Assembly: GCA_023140385.1 (NCBI GenBank)
Contig: JAGLLT010000025.1
Location: forward strand, 1 to 34,145
Reading direction: 5' to 3'
DNA: 34,145 nucleotides
DNA from: Candidatus Omnitrophota bacterium
Lineage (GTDB): Bacteria; Omnitrophota; Gorgyraeia; JAGLLT01
The notes under the pieces were generated by a model that worked only from the letters and a program-made list of their open reading frames with translations, ran no database searches and had not been told where the DNA came from. The translations under genes were made by a program, and so were the position numbers. Shown here one piece after another: positions 25,329 through 34,145 of the stretch; position 1 is the stretch's first letter; every line of letters begins with the position of its first letter.

Positions 25329-26717
25329 ATGAGCAAAAAGTTATACGGAACAGTTTTTGCTAAAAAAAATACAAAAGAAGTTGAGGATTTTGTAGCCAGT
25401 ATTGATGTTGACTATAAGCTTCTTGGATATGACATCTTAGGCAGTATAGCTCACGCGAAGATGCTGGGTGAAAGAAAGATAATTTCCAAAAAAGATTCTC
25501 AAAGCTTAGTTAAGGGTCTCAAAAATATCTTAAAGAAAATGGAGTCCGGTAAAATCAGTATGACTTCTGAAGGCGTGGAAGATGTGCATACATATGTTAA
25601 TTTGCTTCTTAATAAAGAAGTTTCTAAAAAAGTAGCCGATAAGCTGCATACAGCCAGGTCCAGGAATGACCAGGTAGTACTTGATACCAGAATGTATTGT
25701 CTTGATGCTGTCCAAGAAGTTGCTTTAAAGATTATTGATTTACAAAAAGCTATCTTAAAGCAGGCAGAAAAGAATATTTCTGTAATTATGCCGGTCTATA
25801 CGCATTTACAGCCGGCCCAGGCAATACTGGCTTCACACTTGTTTTGCGCTTATGTAGAAACGCTCCAAAAGGATAAACTAAGAATGATGCATGCTGTAAG
25901 CAATACCGATGAAATGCCTTTAGGTAGTTGCGCGGCCAGAGGGACTACTCTGGAAATTGACAGAAATTTTGTGGCCAAAGAGTTAGGTTTTTCGAAGGTC
26001 AGTTCTAACTCAATTGAGTCAGTATCATCCAGAGATTATATCTTGGAGATACTATCAGCTATAAATATCCTGGCTATTAACTTATCAAGGATAGCCGAGG
26101 ATTTAATTATTTATTCAACCTATGAATTTTCATTTATTGAAATTGATGAGGCTTATTTAACCGGCTCAAGCATGATGCCTAATAAGAGAAACGCTGATAC
26201 GTTGGAATTAGTTAGGGGCTTTGCTTCAAAGGCATTGGGCGCTCTTACACAGGTCTCAGGGCTTTTAAAAGGCCTGCCGCATGCCTACAACAGAGATATG
26301 CAGTTTGACAAGGAGGCTCTCTTTGAGTCCCTTGAAGGTATAATTGCTTGTCTTAAGATAATAGAAGGAGTATTTAACAGCCTTAAGTTTAATAAAAAGA
26401 AACTTGAGATTTATCTGGCTGAAAATGATTTTATCTTTGCCACTGATCTGGCGGAATATCTGGTTAAGAAGGGGGTTTCTTATAGGGACGCTCACGATAT
26501 AACCGGCAAAATGATCAGATTCTGTCTGGATAAAAAGCTAATGATAAAAGATATTTCAGATACGGAATTAAAGAAAATCTGTAAATATTTTAATAAGAAA
26601 GTGCTTGATAAATTGACTGATGCTTCTTCTTCGGTTAAAGCGGTTAAATCAGAAGGAGGAACTTCACCCGTATCAGTCAAGAAGCAGATTGGCCACTGGA
26701 GAAAGGTATTAAAATAA
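25329..26717 (+). CDS. argH: Argininosuccinate lyase
   Basis: EDVHTYVNLLL, HTARSRNDQVVLDTRMY, PVYTHLQPAQ, GSSMMPNKRNADTLELVRG. Confidence 0.96.
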   Translation: MSKKLYGTVFAKKNTKEVEDFVASIDVDYKLLGYDILGSIAHAKMLGERKIISKKDSQSLVKGLKNILKKMESGKISMTSEGVEDVHTYVNLLLNKEVSKKVADKLHTARSRNDQVVLDTRMYCLDAVQEVALKIIDLQKAILKQAEKNISVIMPVYTHLQPAQAILASHLFCAYVETLQKDKLRMMHAVSNTDEMPLGSCAARGTTLEIDRNFVAKELGFSKVSSNSIESVSSRDYILEILSAINILAINLSRIAEDLIIYSTYEFSFIEIDEAYLTGSSMMPNKRNADTLELVRGFASKALGALTQVSGLLKGLPHAYNRDMQFDKEALFESLEGIIACLKIIEGVFNSLKFNKKKLEIYLAENDFIFATDLAEYLVKKGVSYRDAHDITGKMIRFCLDKKLMIKDISDTELKKICKYFNKKVLDKLTDASSSVKAVKSEGGTSPVSVKKQIGHWRKVLK

Positions 26718-27968
26718 ATGCACGAATTTAAGTATAAGAAGAACAAGTTTTATTGCGAAGATGTGGCTCTTGAGAAACTGGCCGGTGAGTTTAAAACACC
26801 TTTGTATGTTTACAGCCATAAGACTATAGTTGATCATTTTAACAAGATAAAGAGAGCCTTTAGCGAGTTTAAACCGTTAATCTGTTATTCGGTAAAGTCG
26901 AACGCTAATTTAAATATCCTGCGTATTCTCGTTAAAGAAGGCGCGGGCTTAGATGTCGTCTCAGGCGGTGAACTTTATAAGTCCCTGAAGGCGGGGGTCA
27001 AACCTTCCAAGATAGTTTATGCCTCTGTGGGTAAGACCGATGAGGAAATACAAGAGGCCTTAAAGGCGGGGATTTTATTTTTTAATGTGGAGTCGGTTCC
27101 CGAGTTAGAGAATATAAACCGCATAGCTAAAAAGCTCAAGAAAAAGGCCAACGCGGCTATAAGGATTAATCCTGATGTTGATCCCGAGACACATGAGTAT
27201 ATTACCACCTCTAAGAAAGAGAATAAGTTTGGAATTGACTTAAAAGCGGCCGGGGAGATATTTTCATCAATGGATAAGTATGAATGCCTTAATTTAAACG
27301 GCATTCATCTGCATATCGGTTCTCAAATTACCAAGGCCAAGCCTTATAAGGATGCCCTTAAGAAGATTATCGGTTTTATTAAGGCTAATAAGATAAACCT
27401 GGATTATATTAACTTGGGCGGCGGCTTGGGTATTGTCTATGATAATGAGAAGCCGCAGACGGCTGAAAGCTTTGCTAAGGCTATCGCGCCTTTATTAAGA
27501 AAGATTAATGCCCGCCTCATCTTAGAGCCCGGCAGATTTATTATGGGTAATAGCGGCGTTCTGGCGGCCAAGGTGATTTATGTTAAAGACGCTCCCACTA
27601 AGACGTTTGTAATTACGGATACAGCCATGAATGACTTAATGCGGCCGTCATTATATAGGGCCTTTCACGCGATTGTGCCTTTGAGGAAGAAGTCGAGATT
27701 ATATTTTAAGAAGCCGGTTGATATCGTTGGCCCGGTGTGTGAAACGGGAGACTTTTTGGGTAAGTCAAGAAAGTTTCACAAGGTAGAAGGCGGCGACTTT
27801 CTGGTTGTCCTGGGAGCGGGGGCTTACGGATTTTCTATGTCTTCAAACTATAACGCCAGGCCCAGGGCGGCCGAGGTATTGGTAAAAGGTAATAAGTATT
27901 ATCTTATAAGAAAGAGAGAAACCTACCAGGATTTAATCGCGACTGATTTGAAGGTTAAGGGAATATAA
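26718..27968 (+). CDS. lysA: Diaminopimelate decarboxylase
   Basis: PLICYSVKSNANLNILRIL PLP-Lys, GIHLHIGSQI, LGGGLGI, LEPGRFIMGNSG, GPVCETGDFLG. Confidence 0.95.
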   Translation: MHEFKYKKNKFYCEDVALEKLAGEFKTPLYVYSHKTIVDHFNKIKRAFSEFKPLICYSVKSNANLNILRILVKEGAGLDVVSGGELYKSLKAGVKPSKIVYASVGKTDEEIQEALKAGILFFNVESVPELENINRIAKKLKKKANAAIRINPDVDPETHEYITTSKKENKFGIDLKAAGEIFSSMDKYECLNLNGIHLHIGSQITKAKPYKDALKKIIGFIKANKINLDYINLGGGLGIVYDNEKPQTAESFAKAIAPLLRKINARLILEPGRFIMGNSGVLAAKVIYVKDAPTKTFVITDTAMNDLMRPSLYRAFHAIVPLRKKSRLYFKKPVDIVGPVCETGDFLGKSRKFHKVEGGDFLVVLGAGAYGFSMSSNYNARPRAAEVLVKGNKYYLIRKRETYQDLIATDLKVKGI

Positions 27969-28774
27969 TGAGTTTTGATTTTATAAAAGCGGAAGGGGCG
28001 GGTAATGATTTTATTATTATAGACGCGGTAAGTTTGCCCCCGGCCGCGAACATAAAAGAATTGGCAGAGAGGTTTTGCGAAAGAAATAAGTCAATCGGCG
28101 CGGATGGCCTTTTGGTCTATGGTGAGTCGACGAACTGTGATTTTAAGATGTCCATATATAACCCGGACGGCAATGAAGTAGAGATGTGCGGTAATGGAGC
28201 CAGATGTTTGGCTCTCTACGCGTATCAGAAGAAGGCGAAAGAGAACAGGATGATGATTGAGACGAAAGCCGGCCGCGTTGGGGTTGAGATAAAAGACGAG
28301 ACGGTTAAGTTGAAACTGACAGAGCCGAAGGACGCCAGGCTGAATTTTGATTTGGCGGTCGGCGGTGAGAATTTAAAAATAAGTTTTATAAATACCGGCG
28401 TACCTCATATTGTTTGTTTTGTGGATGATGTTAGCAAAATAGATGTTAAGACAATTGGCAGAGGCGCGCGTTTTCATGATGAGTTTAAACCTCAGGGAAC
28501 GAATGCCAACTTTGTGGAGATTTTGGAGCCCGGGAAGTTAAAGATAAGAACCTACGAAAGAGGCGTAGAGGAAGAGACGCTTGCCTGCGGTACGGGTTCG
28601 GCGGCCGCCGGGGTTATAGCGGGGCTGTTAAAAAAAGTTACTTCTCCGGTTGAGATTGAGACTGCTTCAGGGGAAGTACTGAAAATTTATTTTGATATTG
28701 AAACTGGTACCTGTAAAAATGTATACTTAGAAGGCAAATGCAGTCTGGTTTATGAAGGGAAGATAGGAATTTAA
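27968..28774 (+). CDS. dapF: Diaminopimelate epimerase
   Basis: AEGAGNDFIIID, YNPDGNEVEMCGNGARCLALY, RTYERGVEEETLACGTGSAA. Confidence 0.96.
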   Translation: MSFDFIKAEGAGNDFIIIDAVSLPPAANIKELAERFCERNKSIGADGLLVYGESTNCDFKMSIYNPDGNEVEMCGNGARCLALYAYQKKAKENRMMIETKAGRVGVEIKDETVKLKLTEPKDARLNFDLAVGGENLKISFINTGVPHIVCFVDDVSKIDVKTIGRGARFHDEFKPQGTNANFVEILEPGKLKIRTYERGVEEETLACGTGSAAAGVIAGLLKKVTSPVEIETASGEVLKIYFDIETGTCKNVYLEGKCSLVYEGKIGI

Positions 28775-28790
28775 ATATTGGAGGTTGAAT

Positions 28791-29666
28791 ATGTTTAAAG
28801 GTAGTTTTACGGCGCTGATTACGCCTTTTGACAAGGATGGTCAGATAGATGAAGCTAAATTTAGGGAGTTGATAGACTTCCAGATTGAGAACGGCATAGA
28901 GGGTATTGTCCCCTGCGGATGTACGGGGGAAGCGGCTACGCTTTCGCATCCGGAGCAAAAGAGACTGATAAAAATCGCGGTGGAAGCGGTGAACAAAAGA
29001 ATTCCGGTGATGGCCGGGACCGGCTCCAATAGTACCGATGAGGCTGTAGATCTTACTGAGCACGCTAAAAAGGCTGGTGCCGATGGAGCTTTAATAATTA
29101 CCCCGTATTACAATAAGCCCACGCCCCGCGGCCAGGTACTGCATTATGAAAAAATCGCTAAAAAAGTAGATATACCTATCGTCCTGTATAATGTGCCTTC
29201 AAGGACAGGTGTTTCAATGAAGCCGGAGGTGATAGCTGAACTTTCTAAGATAGACAATATCACGGCTATAAAAGAAGCCAGCGGCAGCCTGGAGCAGGTG
29301 AGCCAGATTTTATCCCTTTGCGATATAGATGTATTATCCGGTGATGACTCTTTAACACTGCCGATGATGGCCTTAGGAGCCAAGGGTGTGGTTTCTGTAG
29401 CCGCTAATGTTGTACCGGAAGAAGTGAGTGGTATGACAAAGGCTTTTCTTGAGGGAAATACGGAAAAGGCCAAAGAGCTGCACTTTAAGCTGTATCCGAT
29501 TTTTAAGGCGATGTTTATTGAAACTAATCCCATAAGCGTGAAAACGGCTATGATGTTTATGGATATGCTTAACGGTGTTTTGCGTTTACCGCTTTGTGAT
29601 ATGATGGAGGAAAACCAAAAGGTACTCAGAAACGCGCTTATTAAAGCGGGGTTAATAAGAAGATAG
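28791..29666 (+). CDS. dapA: 4-hydroxy-tetrahydrodipicolinate synthase
   Basis: GSFTALITPFDKDGQID, CGCTGEAATLSHPEQ, YYNKPTPRGQ, YNVPSRTGVSM, IKEASGSLEQ. Confidence 0.96.
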   Translation: MFKGSFTALITPFDKDGQIDEAKFRELIDFQIENGIEGIVPCGCTGEAATLSHPEQKRLIKIAVEAVNKRIPVMAGTGSNSTDEAVDLTEHAKKAGADGALIITPYYNKPTPRGQVLHYEKIAKKVDIPIVLYNVPSRTGVSMKPEVIAELSKIDNITAIKEASGSLEQVSQILSLCDIDVLSGDDSLTLPMMALGAKGVVSVAANVVPEEVSGMTKAFLEGNTEKAKELHFKLYPIFKAMFIETNPISVKTAMMFMDMLNGVLRLPLCDMMEENQKVLRNALIKAGLIRR

Positions 29667-29680
29667 AGGGAATTAATAAA

Positions 29681-30481
29681 ATGATAAATGTTGTTTTGAG
29701 CGGGGCTTGCGGTAAGATGTCGGGGCGCATTGCGGCTATGATGGCGGGCGAGAAGAATATTAGGATAGCGGCGGCCATTGAAAAAAAGGGGCATAGCGGT
29801 GTCGGCAAGAAATTTTCAGATGTAGCCGGTATTGACTCAAATATTGTCGCCTGCGGGATAACCGATGACTTAAAGAAGATTATTAATAATATTGACGTTA
29901 TTGTTGAATTTACCACTCCTAAAAGCACTTTGGAGCATCTGCAGGAAGCTGTAAGGTTTAAAAAGGCAATAGTAATCGGAACCACCGGATTTAACAGGAT
30001 TGAAGTTGAAAAAATTAATAATGCCTCGCAGAAGATTCCCGTGTTTTTTTCGCCGAACACGAGTATTGGAGTTAATTTGGTTTTTGATATCCTTGATAAA
30101 ATAGGCAGGGCTTTGCCGCTTAACTATAATGTAGAGATAGTTGAAACACACCATAAGTTTAAAAAGGACGCTCCCAGCGGGACGGCAAAAAAGATGGCTG
30201 AGATAATTGCCTCATCCAGAAAGCAGAATGCCGACAAGGTGGTTATATACGGCCGCAAGGGGCGGACCGAAGAAAGGCCGGAAAATCAGATATGTATTCA
30301 CGCTCTCAGGGCCGGCGGCGTTAAGGGGAAGCATGAAGTGAGGTTTGTCAGCGAAGAGGATGAGATAGTAATAACGCATAGCGCTTTCTCCAGGGATATT
30401 TTTGCCAAAGGAGCTGTGCAGGCCGTAAAATTTATTGTGAAGAAGAACAAAGGGCTTTATTCAACGGCGGATTTGATATAG
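29681..30481 (+). CDS. dapB: 4-hydroxy-tetrahydrodipicolinate reductase
   Basis: VVLSGACGKMSGRIAAM, VVEFTTPKSTLEH, IGTTGFNR, ETHHKFKKDAPSGTA. Confidence 0.95.
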   Translation: MINVVLSGACGKMSGRIAAMMAGEKNIRIAAAIEKKGHSGVGKKFSDVAGIDSNIVACGITDDLKKIINNIDVIVEFTTPKSTLEHLQEAVRFKKAIVIGTTGFNRIEVEKINNASQKIPVFFSPNTSIGVNLVFDILDKIGRALPLNYNVEIVETHHKFKKDAPSGTAKKMAEIIASSRKQNADKVVIYGRKGRTEERPENQICIHALRAGGVKGKHEVRFVSEEDEIVITHSAFSRDIFAKGAVQAVKFIVKKNKGLYSTADLI

Positions 30482-30511
30482 TTACGGTTGACTATTAGGA
30501 GAATGGTAAAA

Positions 30512-31684
30512 ATGGGATTTAACATTGAAATAGCGGAAAGGTTGAAGAATTTACCTCCTTATCTGTTTGCTGAAATAGATAAAAAGAAAAAGCAGAAGAT
30601 AAAAGAGGGTAAAGATATTATAGATCTTGGCGTCGGTGATCCGGACACTCCTACGCCCCCATATATTGTTGACCGGCTGTGCGAAGAGGTAAGAGATGCC
30701 GGAAGTCACCGTTATCCGTCAGGCAGGGGACTTATTGAATTCCGGGTGGCGATAAGCAGGTGGTATAAGAAAAGGTTTAACGTGGCGCTTGACCCGGAGA
30801 GTGAAATCCTGCCTTTGATAGGCTCCAAGGAAGGTATTGCCCATATGCCGCTGGCTTTTATCAATCAGCGGGATACCGCCCTAATACCTGATCCGTGTTA
30901 TCCTCCCTACAGGTCGGGTGTTATCCTTGCCGGAGGGGTGCCTTACTATATGCCTCTTTTAGAGCAAAACGCTTTTTTGCCTGATCTGGATGAAGTGGAT
31001 TACCAGGTAGCCCAAAAGGCAAAGATTATCTATTTAAACTATCCCAATAATCCGACCGGCGCTTGCGCCACGGAGGATTTTTTTAAAGAGACTGTGAAGT
31101 TTGCCGAAACCAACAAGGTTATAGTTTGCCACGATGCCGCTTATTCGGAGCTATCATTTGAGGAGAATAAGCCGCTTAGTTTTTTACAGATTGAGGGGGC
31201 GAAGGACGTAGGTGTTGAATTTCATTCTCTTTCCAAAACCTTTAATATGACCGGCTGGAGGGTTGGTTTTGCCTGCGGTAGACCCGAAATCATAGCTGCC
31301 CTGGGCAAGGTCAAGGAAAATATAGACTCCGGTGTGTTTGAGGCTATTCAGCGCGCGGGTATTGAGGCTCTGGAGAAAGAGACCGACCACCTTAAAAATT
31401 TAATTGACCTTTACCGCCAGAGACGGGATGTCTTGGTGGAAGGGCTGGGTTCGTTAGGCTGGAAGGTTTTAAAGCCCCGCGCTACCTTCTACGTCTGGAT
31501 ACCGGTTCCGCCGGGATATACGTCTATGGAGCTGGCCGATAAACTGCTTGAGAAAGCAAGTGTCGTTGTTACCCCCGGGGTGGGCTTTGGAGATAACGGG
31601 GAAGGTTATATACGGATAGCCTTGACGGTTAATAAAGAAAGAATTGAAGAAGCGGTCGAAAGGATAGCGGGGCTTCATGAGTAG
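30512..31684 (+). CDS. dapL: LL-diaminopimelate aminotransferase (class I/II aminotransferase)
   Basis: LKNLPPYLFAEIDKKKKQKIKEGKDIIDLGVGDPDTPTP, LNYPNNPTGA, HSLSKTFNMTGWRVGFACG; placed with dapF/A/B and lysA. Confidence 0.88.
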   Translation: MGFNIEIAERLKNLPPYLFAEIDKKKKQKIKEGKDIIDLGVGDPDTPTPPYIVDRLCEEVRDAGSHRYPSGRGLIEFRVAISRWYKKRFNVALDPESEILPLIGSKEGIAHMPLAFINQRDTALIPDPCYPPYRSGVILAGGVPYYMPLLEQNAFLPDLDEVDYQVAQKAKIIYLNYPNNPTGACATEDFFKETVKFAETNKVIVCHDAAYSELSFEENKPLSFLQIEGAKDVGVEFHSLSKTFNMTGWRVGFACGRPEIIAALGKVKENIDSGVFEAIQRAGIEALEKETDHLKNLIDLYRQRRDVLVEGLGSLGWKVLKPRATFYVWIPVPPGYTSMELADKLLEKASVVVTPGVGFGDNGEGYIRIALTVNKERIEEAVERIAGLHE

Positions 31685-32207
31685 GCTTTATATAGGGGTG
31701 GGATCTAATAAAGGCGACAGGCAGAAGTATATAAAAAGGGCTCTTGATCATCTTAGGGCGGATGAAAATATTGAGATAAAAAAGACATCGGAGATTATCG
31801 AGACCGAGGCGGAAGGCAATAATGACCACCCTATGTTTTTAAATTCAGTTATTGAGCTTGAGACCTTCCTTGATCCATATACCCTGTTTAAAAAACTTAA
31901 AAATATAGAACGCCTGCTTGGAAGAAAAGAAGGGCAGGATAAATGGTCTCCCAGAGTAATAGATTTGGATATAGTACTTTTTGATGATTTGGTAATTAAA
32001 GGAAGAAATCTTAAAATCCCCCACCCTTTAATGCATAAAAGATACTTTGTTTTAAAGCCCTTATCTGAGATCGCGCCTCTGGCAAAACATCCTATCCTCA
32101 ACAAAACCATCTCAGAGCTTTTAAATGAACTGGAGGCGGTTAATGAAGTTGATAAAAACTCCGGGAACCATGAACAGTGTATCCCGGATGAGGCACAAGG
32201 AGAATAA
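31677..32207 (+). CDS. folK: 2-amino-4-hydroxy-6-hydroxymethyldihydropteridine pyrophosphokinase
   Basis: LYIGVGSNKGDRQKYI, KNIERLLGRKEGQDKWSPRVIDLDIVLFDD, IPHPLMHKRYFVLKPLSEIAP. Confidence 0.95.
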   Translation: MSRLYIGVGSNKGDRQKYIKRALDHLRADENIEIKKTSEIIETEAEGNNDHPMFLNSVIELETFLDPYTLFKKLKNIERLLGRKEGQDKWSPRVIDLDIVLFDDLVIKGRNLKIPHPLMHKRYFVLKPLSEIAPLAKHPILNKTISELLNELEAVNEVDKNSGNHEQCIPDEAQGE

Positions 32208-32985
32208 GAGCATAGGATTTGTGCCGACTATGGGTTGTTTGCACGAGGGCCATTTAAGCCTTGTAAGAAAGGCAAAAGTGGAATGTGATGTTGTAGTCCT
32301 TAGTATATTTGTGAATCCTATCCAATTTGGCCCGCGCGAAGATTTCAAAAGATATCCGCGGTATCCGTCAAAAGATAAAATGTTAGCCCGGCGAGAAGGT
32401 GTTGATTATATCTTTATGCCGGCGCCTCCCGTTATGTATCCAGAGAATTTTCAAACCTGTGTTTTACCCGGTAAACTTTCAAGCGGCCTTTCGGGAGCGG
32501 CGCGCCCCGGGCATTTTAAAGGGGTATGTACCGTAGTGGCTAAACTATTCAATATTGTCGAACCCGACACCGCTTATTTTGGACAGAAGGATTTTCAGCA
32601 AGCGCAGGTTGTAAAGCAGATGATTAAAGACCTGAATATGAATGTCGGGGTGAAAATTTTACCCATTGTTCGTGAGCCGGACGGGTTGGCGATGAGTTCC
32701 AGAAACAGGTACCTTAATGACAGCGAAAGAAAAGAAGTTCCTGTTTTGTACGAATCTCTCAGAGAGGCAAAAAGGTTAATCAGGGACGGTTGTCGGAATA
32801 CGGGCAAAATAAAAAAAACAATAAAAAAGACGATAAACACCGCAAAATATGTTAATATTGAATATATAAAGTTATTAAATCCTGACACCCTGGAGCCGGT
32901 GGATAAAAATGACAAAAAATTTTTAGTCGTCATAGCCGCGAGGGTGGGTAAAGTTAGGTTGATTGACAACGTGATAGTTAGCTGA
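32143..32985 (+). CDS. panC: Pantoate--beta-alanine ligase
   Basis: IGFVPTMGCLHEGHLSLVRKA, SIFVNPIQFGPREDFKRYPR, YFGQKDFQQAQVVKQM, DGLAMSSRNRYL. Confidence 0.96.
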   Translation: MKLIKTPGTMNSVSRMRHKENKSIGFVPTMGCLHEGHLSLVRKAKVECDVVVLSIFVNPIQFGPREDFKRYPRYPSKDKMLARREGVDYIFMPAPPVMYPENFQTCVLPGKLSSGLSGAARPGHFKGVCTVVAKLFNIVEPDTAYFGQKDFQQAQVVKQMIKDLNMNVGVKILPIVREPDGLAMSSRNRYLNDSERKEVPVLYESLREAKRLIRDGCRNTGKIKKTIKKTINTAKYVNIEYIKLLNPDTLEPVDKNDKKFLVVIAARVGKVRLIDNVIVS

Positions 32986-33003
32986 GGAGAAAATTTATTT
33001 TAG

Positions 33004-33810
33004 ATGGTAAAAGTATCAATAGTTGGCTGCGGCACTATCGGTTCGGCAATAGCTGAGTCACTTGAAAATAGTTTTTCGGATAAGGTAGAATTGACCGCTC
33101 TCTGCGACATAGATAAGCGGCAGGCGGATAAGCTGGTAGAGAAGTTAAAGAAAAGCCCCAGGATACTCAGCCTTGACGCGCTGATTGAAGTTAGTGATTT
33201 GGTGGTTGAGGCCGCCTCGGGTAATGTGGCAGCTGAAGTTGTCAGAAAGTGTCTTGAGAACGGCAAGGATGTTATGGTGATAAGTATCGGCGGCTTGATT
33301 GGGCAGGCTCATCTATTTGAACTGGCTGAAAAAAGTAAAGGGCGTCTTTATTTACCGTCCGGCGCTTTGTGCGGCATTGATGCTGTCAGGGCGGTGTGTG
33401 AGACGGAGATTAAAATAGTGGAGCTGATTACCAGAAAACCCCTTGAGGGCTTAAGAGGGGCTCCTTATTTTAAGGAAAAGGGCATTGATATAGACAAAAT
33501 TGACAAAGAAACCGTAGTTTTCGAGGGAAGCGCGGCCGAAGCCATAAAAGGATTTCCTAAAAATGTAAACGTCTCTGCTATCTTGAGTATCGCGGGAATA
33601 GGCCCGGAGAAGACTATGGTAAAAATTGTGACTTCGCCGGCGTACAAAAAAAACAGCCACCAGATAATTGTAGAAGGCGCTTTTGGCAGATTAGAGGCAA
33701 GGACGGATAATGTGCCCTCTCCCCAAAATCCCAAGACCAGTTATTTGGCGATTTTGTCGTGTATTTCAACCCTGAAGCAAATTTTTAGCCATGTTAAAAT
33801 CGGAGGTTAG
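33004..33810 (+). CDS. nadX: L-aspartate dehydrogenase
   Basis: VSIVGCGTIGSAIAESL, LVVEAASGNVAAEVVRKCLENGKDVMVISIGGL, YLPSGALCGIDAVRA. Confidence 0.88.
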   Translation: MVKVSIVGCGTIGSAIAESLENSFSDKVELTALCDIDKRQADKLVEKLKKSPRILSLDALIEVSDLVVEAASGNVAAEVVRKCLENGKDVMVISIGGLIGQAHLFELAEKSKGRLYLPSGALCGIDAVRAVCETEIKIVELITRKPLEGLRGAPYFKEKGIDIDKIDKETVVFEGSAAEAIKGFPKNVNVSAILSIAGIGPEKTMVKIVTSPAYKKNSHQIIVEGAFGRLEARTDNVPSPQNPKTSYLAILSCISTLKQIFSHVKIGG

Positions 33811-33868
33811 TGTAGTTTTAGTATAGAAAAAGAAACAAAATCTAAACAAGGGGAGGAGGTGGAGATAA

Positions 33869-34063
33869 ATGGCGCAGAAAGTTGAAAGGTGTGGTATTAA
33901 AAAAGAGCCTGGCTATTTATACTTTATTGATAAAGACGGTGATGTAGCCAGAGCTAAAATGGCAAGAGGCGGTAAGAAGAAAGCAAAGAAGAAAGTAGTA
34001 AAGAAAAAAGTAGCAAAGAAAAGGGTTATCAGGAAAAAAGTAGTAAAGAAAAAAAAGAGGTAA
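33869..34063 (+). CDS. Lysine-rich small basic protein with short conserved-looking N-terminal module (histone H1-like tail)
   Basis: MAQKVERCGIKKEPGYLYFIDKDGDVARAKMARGGKKKAKKKVVKKKVAKKRVIRKKVVKKKKR; SD AGGGGAGGAGG. Confidence 0.8.
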   Translation: MAQKVERCGIKKEPGYLYFIDKDGDVARAKMARGGKKKAKKKVVKKKVAKKRVIRKKVVKKKKR

Positions 34064-34118
34064 AAAAAAGGACGGGTTCGTTTTTTAGGTGATTAAGAAA
34101 ATGAACCCGTCCTTTTTT
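34064..34118 (+). terminator. Rho-independent terminator
   Basis: AAAAAAGGACGGGTTC (34064-34079) perfectly complementary to GAACCCGTCCTTTTTT (34103-34118). Confidence 0.9.
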
Positions 34119-34145
34119 GTATGTAAATTGTAATCACAAGTGCGA

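Noticed and set aside
29144-29794. 216-aa minus-strand ORF (and 139-aa ORF 29641-30060)
   Set aside because: Antisense to dapA/dapB, which have all family motifs; hydrophobic low-information translation.
1-34145. tRNA/rRNA genes
   Set aside because: Spacers inspected by eye; no convincing cloverleaf with GTTCRA T-loop or rRNA signature was recognised. A tRNAscan-SE/Infernal run would be needed to exclude them formally.

Overview
AT-rich bacterial chromosomal window, almost entirely + strand. The gene content and the lysine-rich small protein suggest an Omnitrophota-like uncultivated lineage, but taxonomy is an inference only. Three parts are visible. (1) 1-3934: leuD (5'-truncated), leuB, a four-helix-bundle (23S-IVP/S23-type) ORF, asd and truA. 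The four-helix-bundle ORF lies between AT-rich complementary arms, and an ORF-less copy of the same arms lies between leuD and leuB. (2) ~3935-12270: an accessory island of single, co-oriented, mostly small genes: SIR2-like protein, proteasome-like Ntn-hydrolase, HEPN-like protein, membrane proteins, lipoprotein, HhH protein, DNA/RNA non-specific nuclease and DUF-type proteins. Its intergenic spacers carry GTTAG boundary motifs and two families of direct repeats, resembling an integrase-less cassette array. Then come a DEAD-box helicase, a transglutaminase-like protein, a PEP-CTERM-like protein and a small membrane protein. (3) 16898-34063: rplM-rpsI, then a very compact biosynthetic supercluster argC-J-B-D-F-(LolA-like envelope protein)-G-H-lysA-dapF-A-B-L-folK-panC-nadX, a lysine-rich small basic protein and a strong terminator. 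No rRNA, tRNA, CRISPR array, integrase or transposase was recognised. All calls come from reading sequence and motifs; no database search was run.
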